Part shown: one piece after another, positions 22,672 through 25,509 of the stretch
Numbering within the stretch: position 1 is the first letter of the stretch
Layout: each line of letters begins with the position of its first letter
NCBI GenBank assembly: GCA_964230805.1
Contig: CAXRIA010000010.1
Span: 1-25,509, forward strand
Reading direction: 5' to 3'
From: Flavicella sp964230805
GTDB taxonomy: Bacteria; Bacteroidota; Bacteroidia; Flavobacteriales; Flavobacteriaceae
Length of the DNA: 25,509 bases
Notes under the pieces: model-generated
What the model was told of the DNA's origin: nothing
Databases searched by the model: none
What the model saw: only the letters and a program-made list of their open reading frames with translations
Program-made: the position numbers and the translations under genes

Positions 22672-25509
22672 ATGGCATCAAGAATCAAAATACCATTCCT
22701 CCTCCTTTGTTTTTTTATTTCTGCAAATGCGCTCGGTCAAGAGATAACTGAGGAAAAGACCTCAAAATTTGAAGACAATTTTAACACCTGGTCCATGGGT
22801 TTTGGTGCGAGTAATTTCACTTTAATTGGGGATTTAAGATCGATAGGAAAAAACAGCAACGGAAGTTTTTGGAATCTAGGAACCTATCTTTATGTAGATA
22901 AAATGTTCAATCCCATCTTAGGTACCGAATTGAAACTAAATTATTCCTCGATTGGAGGTGCAGGTATTTACCAAGACAATTCGCTTGAATTAAGTGGGAA
23001 TCAATTCGGCATAGAACTCAACGGTATTCTGAACTTAACCAACTTATGGAGACACAATAGTCAAGACTGGAGCATGAATTTCCTAACGGGAATTGGTTTT
23101 CAGAAGCACAAATCAGAATTGACAAACAATTCGGGCAGTTCCTTTCCTTCGAACAGCTTTGAAAACACAGAAAGACGATCTCTCTATTTCAACACTTCAT
23201 TTGGAATAAAAAAAAGAATCAATCAAAAATTTGATCTTGAATTTCGTACCACCCTTAGTATTAGCAATAGAGATTCTTTGGATGGCGTTGTGTCCAATGG
23301 AGATGTGTTAGAAACCTTTTTTCAAACCAATCTCGGTATTATTTACAAATTCGGCAACAAAGAAAAGCATGCCATATGGGTACATGACGATCTTTTTGAA
23401 GAAAATGAAGAGGCAGGCATTTTAGATAGCGATAAAGATGGCGTTATTGATGCCTTGGATGTGGAACCCGAAACACCGGAAGTCGCCGAGGTTTACGGTA
23501 GTGGAAAAGCTGTAGACACCGACCAAGATGGATTGCCCGACTACAAAGATCGATGTCCTTTAGCTCCAGGTCCAGTCTATAATGATGGATGCCCTACGGA
23601 CACCGATGGAGATGGCATACTCGACATTGACGATGTTTGTCCAAAATTGAGAGGAACACCGGAACACTTAGGCTGTCCAAAAGAGGACACTCGAGAAGAG
23701 ATTTCTGAAAGGATTTTCCTGCTGGCAAAAAGCATCTATTTCAAAACGAACAGTAGTGAAATCAAAGACGATTCGTACGATGCTTTGAACGAAATCGCTC
23801 AAATTATGCTGGAATACCCCAATACGCAATTTCAGATCGATGGGCACACAGACGACAGAGCGGAAGCAAGTTATAATTTAGACCTTTCAGAAAGAAGAGC
23901 CAAAAGTGTACTGAATCACCTGACAAGCCGAGGCGTCAATTCCGCTCGCTTGTACTCCAAAGGATATGGTGAAGAAAAACCAACCCACTCAAATGACACC
24001 GAGGAAGGTAGAAAACTGAACAGAAGAGTAGAAATTAATTTCATCAACCCCGACTCTAATATAGGACAGCAAATTTATGATGAAGATGTCGAGGTCAATA
24101 AATATGTCGATGTTATTCAGCCCCAGTTTGATCGTCCAACCAAAAAAGACAGTGACAAGGACGGCGTTGAAGATAGCTTCGATCAAGAGCCCAATACGCC
24201 TATGGGTGCTCTTGTTTACGGAAACGGGGTTGCCATAGACACAGACAAAGATGGCATCATCGATTTATTAGACGAATGTCCATTGCAAGTAGGAACTGCT
24301 GTAGGCAAAGGATGCCCTGAAAACCTTACCACAGAAAAAACCAACAACACACCACTTACCTTAAAAGATTCGGATGGTGACGGTGTTATCGACCTTTTGG
24401 ACAAAGACGACAACACGCCAAAAGGAGCTGAGGTTTATGGAAATGGATTAGCCATCGACACAGACAAAGATGGCGTCATTGATTTCTTCGATAGATGCCC
24501 CTTAAAACCTGGAAAAATTGACGGATGTCCGGCAAAAGAAGAGAACGCTCAGGAAGAACCTATTTACAGCGTTCAAGATACCGATGGTGACGGAGTTATT
24601 GATGCTCTCGATCAAGAAATAAACACGCCTGTGGGCAGTAAAGTCTATGGGAACGGTGTCTCTGTTGACACGGATGGAGACCGAATTCCAGACTACAAAG
24701 ATGCTTGCCCTCTCGAACCCGGAGAAACCGCAAACAATGGCTGTCCAAAAATAATTGAAGGAGACGAAGGCGAGACTAAAATCATTGAAAAAATTTCTTT
24801 CGATGACGCAGATGGCGATGGAGTCTCTGACCCCTTTGACCAAGAGCCAAACACGCCCAAAAATGCGCGTGTCTACGGAAATGGCGTTTCTGTTGATACC
24901 GATGGAGACAACATCCCCGATCACAGAGACGACTGCCCATTACAAGCTGGAGAAATTTCCAACAAAGGATGTCCGAAAGTCACCGAAAGTGAGACAGACA
25001 AAACTAAAATCATTGAAAAAATCTCCCTGGACGACGCCGATGGCGATGGGGTCTCTGATCCTTTTGACCAAGAACCAAACACACCTAAAAATGCACGTGT
25101 CTACGGAAATGGGGTTTCTGTAGATACCGATGGAGACAATATCCCGGATCACAGAGACGACTGCCCTCTAAAAGCTGGAGAAATTTCCAACAAAGGCTGT
25201 CCGATAGAAACAGAAAAACCTTCTGAAGAGACAAAGAATGAGCCCGTACTTTTGACAGATAGTGATGGCGATGGTGTTATCGATCCATTTGACCAGGACC
25301 CAAATACGCCCGCCAACGTATTGGTCTATGGAAATGGAGTTCCCGTCGATAGTGATCGAGATGGACTCCCAGACTATCAAGATGAATGTCCACTGAAATC
25401 GGGACCTATTGCGCAAAATGGCTGTCCGGAAGCACCCAAAGAATTGGATTGGAACGATTCCGATGGCGATGGAGTAATTAATGAATTTGACAAAGAACCC
25501 AACACGCCT
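22672..25509 (+). CDS. OmpA-family surface protein with long TSP3-type repeat array, 3' partial
   Basis: The frame runs from ATG 22672 to the window end without a stop (946 codons seen). Domains: signal peptide (1 to about 23, ending ANALGQ); an outer-membrane beta-barrel-like region with alternating strands (about 40-235); thrombospondin type-3-like calcium-binding repeats (252-335); an OmpA C-terminal peptidoglycan-binding domain (about 345-460), with the key Asp394 (GHTDD) and Arg409 (LSERRA); then at least seven further TSP3-type units of 66-76 residues from residue 493 on. Each unit has the form D-x-D-x-D-G-V..D..D.E.NTP....VYGNG..VDTD.D.I.D..D.CPL..G....GCP, with two cysteines. Function is inferred as envelope anchoring to peptidoglycan with a calcium-stiffened extension. 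In known OmpA proteins of this type the OmpA domain is usually last, so the order here is unusual. Confidence 0.9.
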   Translation, partial: MASRIKIPFLLLCFFISANALGQEITEEKTSKFEDNFNTWSMGFGASNFTLIGDLRSIGKNSNGSFWNLGTYLYVDKMFNPILGTELKLNYSSIGGAGIYQDNSLELSGNQFGIELNGILNLTNLWRHNSQDWSMNFLTGIGFQKHKSELTNNSGSSFPSNSFENTERRSLYFNTSFGIKKRINQKFDLEFRTTLSISNRDSLDGVVSNGDVLETFFQTNLGIIYKFGNKEKHAIWVHDDLFEENEEAGILDSDKDGVIDALDVEPETPEVAEVYGSGKAVDTDQDGLPDYKDRCPLAPGPVYNDGCPTDTDGDGILDIDDVCPKLRGTPEHLGCPKEDTREEISERIFLLAKSIYFKTNSSEIKDDSYDALNEIAQIMLEYPNTQFQIDGHTDDRAEASYNLDLSERRAKSVLNHLTSRGVNSARLYSKGYGEEKPTHSNDTEEGRKLNRRVEINFINPDSNIGQQIYDEDVEVNKYVDVIQPQFDRPTKKDSDKDGVEDSFDQEPNTPMGALVYGNGVAIDTDKDGIIDLLDECPLQVGTAVGKGCPENLTTEKTNNTPLTLKDSDGDGVIDLLDKDDNTPKGAEVYGNGLAIDTDKDGVIDFFDRCPLKPGKIDGCPAKEENAQEEPIYSVQDTDGDGVIDALDQEINTPVGSKVYGNGVSVDTDGDRIPDYKDACPLEPGETANNGCPKIIEGDEGETKIIEKISFDDADGDGVSDPFDQEPNTPKNARVYGNGVSVDTDGDNIPDHRDDCPLQAGEISNKGCPKVTESETDKTKIIEKISLDDADGDGVSDPFDQEPNTPKNARVYGNGVSVDTDGDNIPDHRDDCPLKAGEISNKGCPIETEKPSEETKNEPVLLTDSDGDGVIDPFDQDPNTPANVLVYGNGVPVDSDRDGLPDYQDECPLKSGPIAQNGCPEAPKELDWNDSDGDGVINEFDKEPNTP
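24148..25509 (+). repeat. Tandem TSP3-type coding repeats, seven units plus one partial-type end
   Basis: Unit starts are at 24148, 24367, 24577, 24805, 25033, 25258 and 25456 (the last truncated by the window end), giving unit lengths of 219, 210, 228, 228, 225 and 198 bases. The core of about 57 codons is conserved, while the linkers (for example TEKTNN, EGDEGE, TESETD, PSEETK) vary in length and sequence. Units 4 and 5 are the closest pair. An earlier related unit precedes the OmpA domain at 23425. The antisense strand carries periodic open frames as a by-product. Confidence 0.9.

Noticed and set aside
24502..25416. Three periodic minus-strand open frames (24502-24924, 24940-25152, 25168-25416)
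   Set aside because: They are antisense to the repeat array and repeat the same pattern in each unit, as expected from reverse reading of a tandem coding repeat.
24148..25509. Regular repeats as a possible CRISPR or non-coding satellite
   Set aside because: Units are 198-228 bases, keep one reading frame and differ mainly at third positions, so they are protein repeats.

Overview
The window looks like chromosomal DNA of a member of the Bacteroidota, most likely family Flavobacteriaceae. It is AT-rich. Many genes are preceded by the Bacteroidota-type promoter core (TTG, about 19 bases, TANNTTTG), and Shine-Dalgarno sequences are not evident. The gene groups are typical of marine and soil flavobacteria: a lone pdhB divergent from etfBA, a DUF151 nuclease followed by thyA-folA, sppA divergent from folK, a membrane pyrophosphatase next to soluble Ppa, and an OmpA-family protein with thrombospondin-3 repeats. 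Most of the window is core metabolism; there is no sign of a prophage, IS element, CRISPR array or integrated island.

Layout. 1-4405: a group III truncated haemoglobin cut by the window start, a CopD-like membrane protein on the opposite strand, a catalase-peroxidase (KatG) with a lipoprotein signal, and a short-chain dehydrogenase just behind it. 4572-6398: a VanZ-like membrane protein overlapping an exported OB-fold protein, then an unrecognised multi-pass membrane protein. 6444-7408: a small HTH regulator translationally coupled to a four-helix membrane protein behind a dyad-rich promoter region, then tRNA-Asp with a textbook promoter and terminator. 7555-11217: deoxynucleoside kinase, K+-dependent ion-pumping pyrophosphatase, and soluble pyrophosphatase. 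11332-16671: pdhB, divergent etfB-etfA, bifunctional nuclease, and thyA-folA. 16629-16807: an apparent unannotated small RNA on the minus strand, sharing a bidirectional terminator with folA. 16897-22007: an AraC-type regulator converging on a four-gene run sppA-pxpA-pxpB-pxpC (membrane peptidase plus the three-subunit 5-oxoprolinase). 22042-25509: folK, then a very long OmpA-family surface protein that is still open at the window end.

How the genes fit together: thyA, folA and folK serve folate and thymidylate metabolism, with dNK adding purine deoxynucleotide salvage. The two pyrophosphatases remove PPi by two routes, one energy-conserving. PdhB feeds acetyl-CoA while EtfAB carries electrons from acyl-CoA and other dehydrogenases. 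KatG, the truncated haemoglobin and the CopD-like protein form a loose redox and haem neighbourhood.

The most interesting points are the likely small RNA at about 16629-16771, the unusual domain order of the 22672-25509 protein (OmpA domain in the middle, followed by a long calcium-binding repeat array), the membrane-anchored extracytoplasmic KatG, and the regulator/membrane-protein pair with two inverted repeats of identical geometry. I did not find a clearly new multi-gene system.
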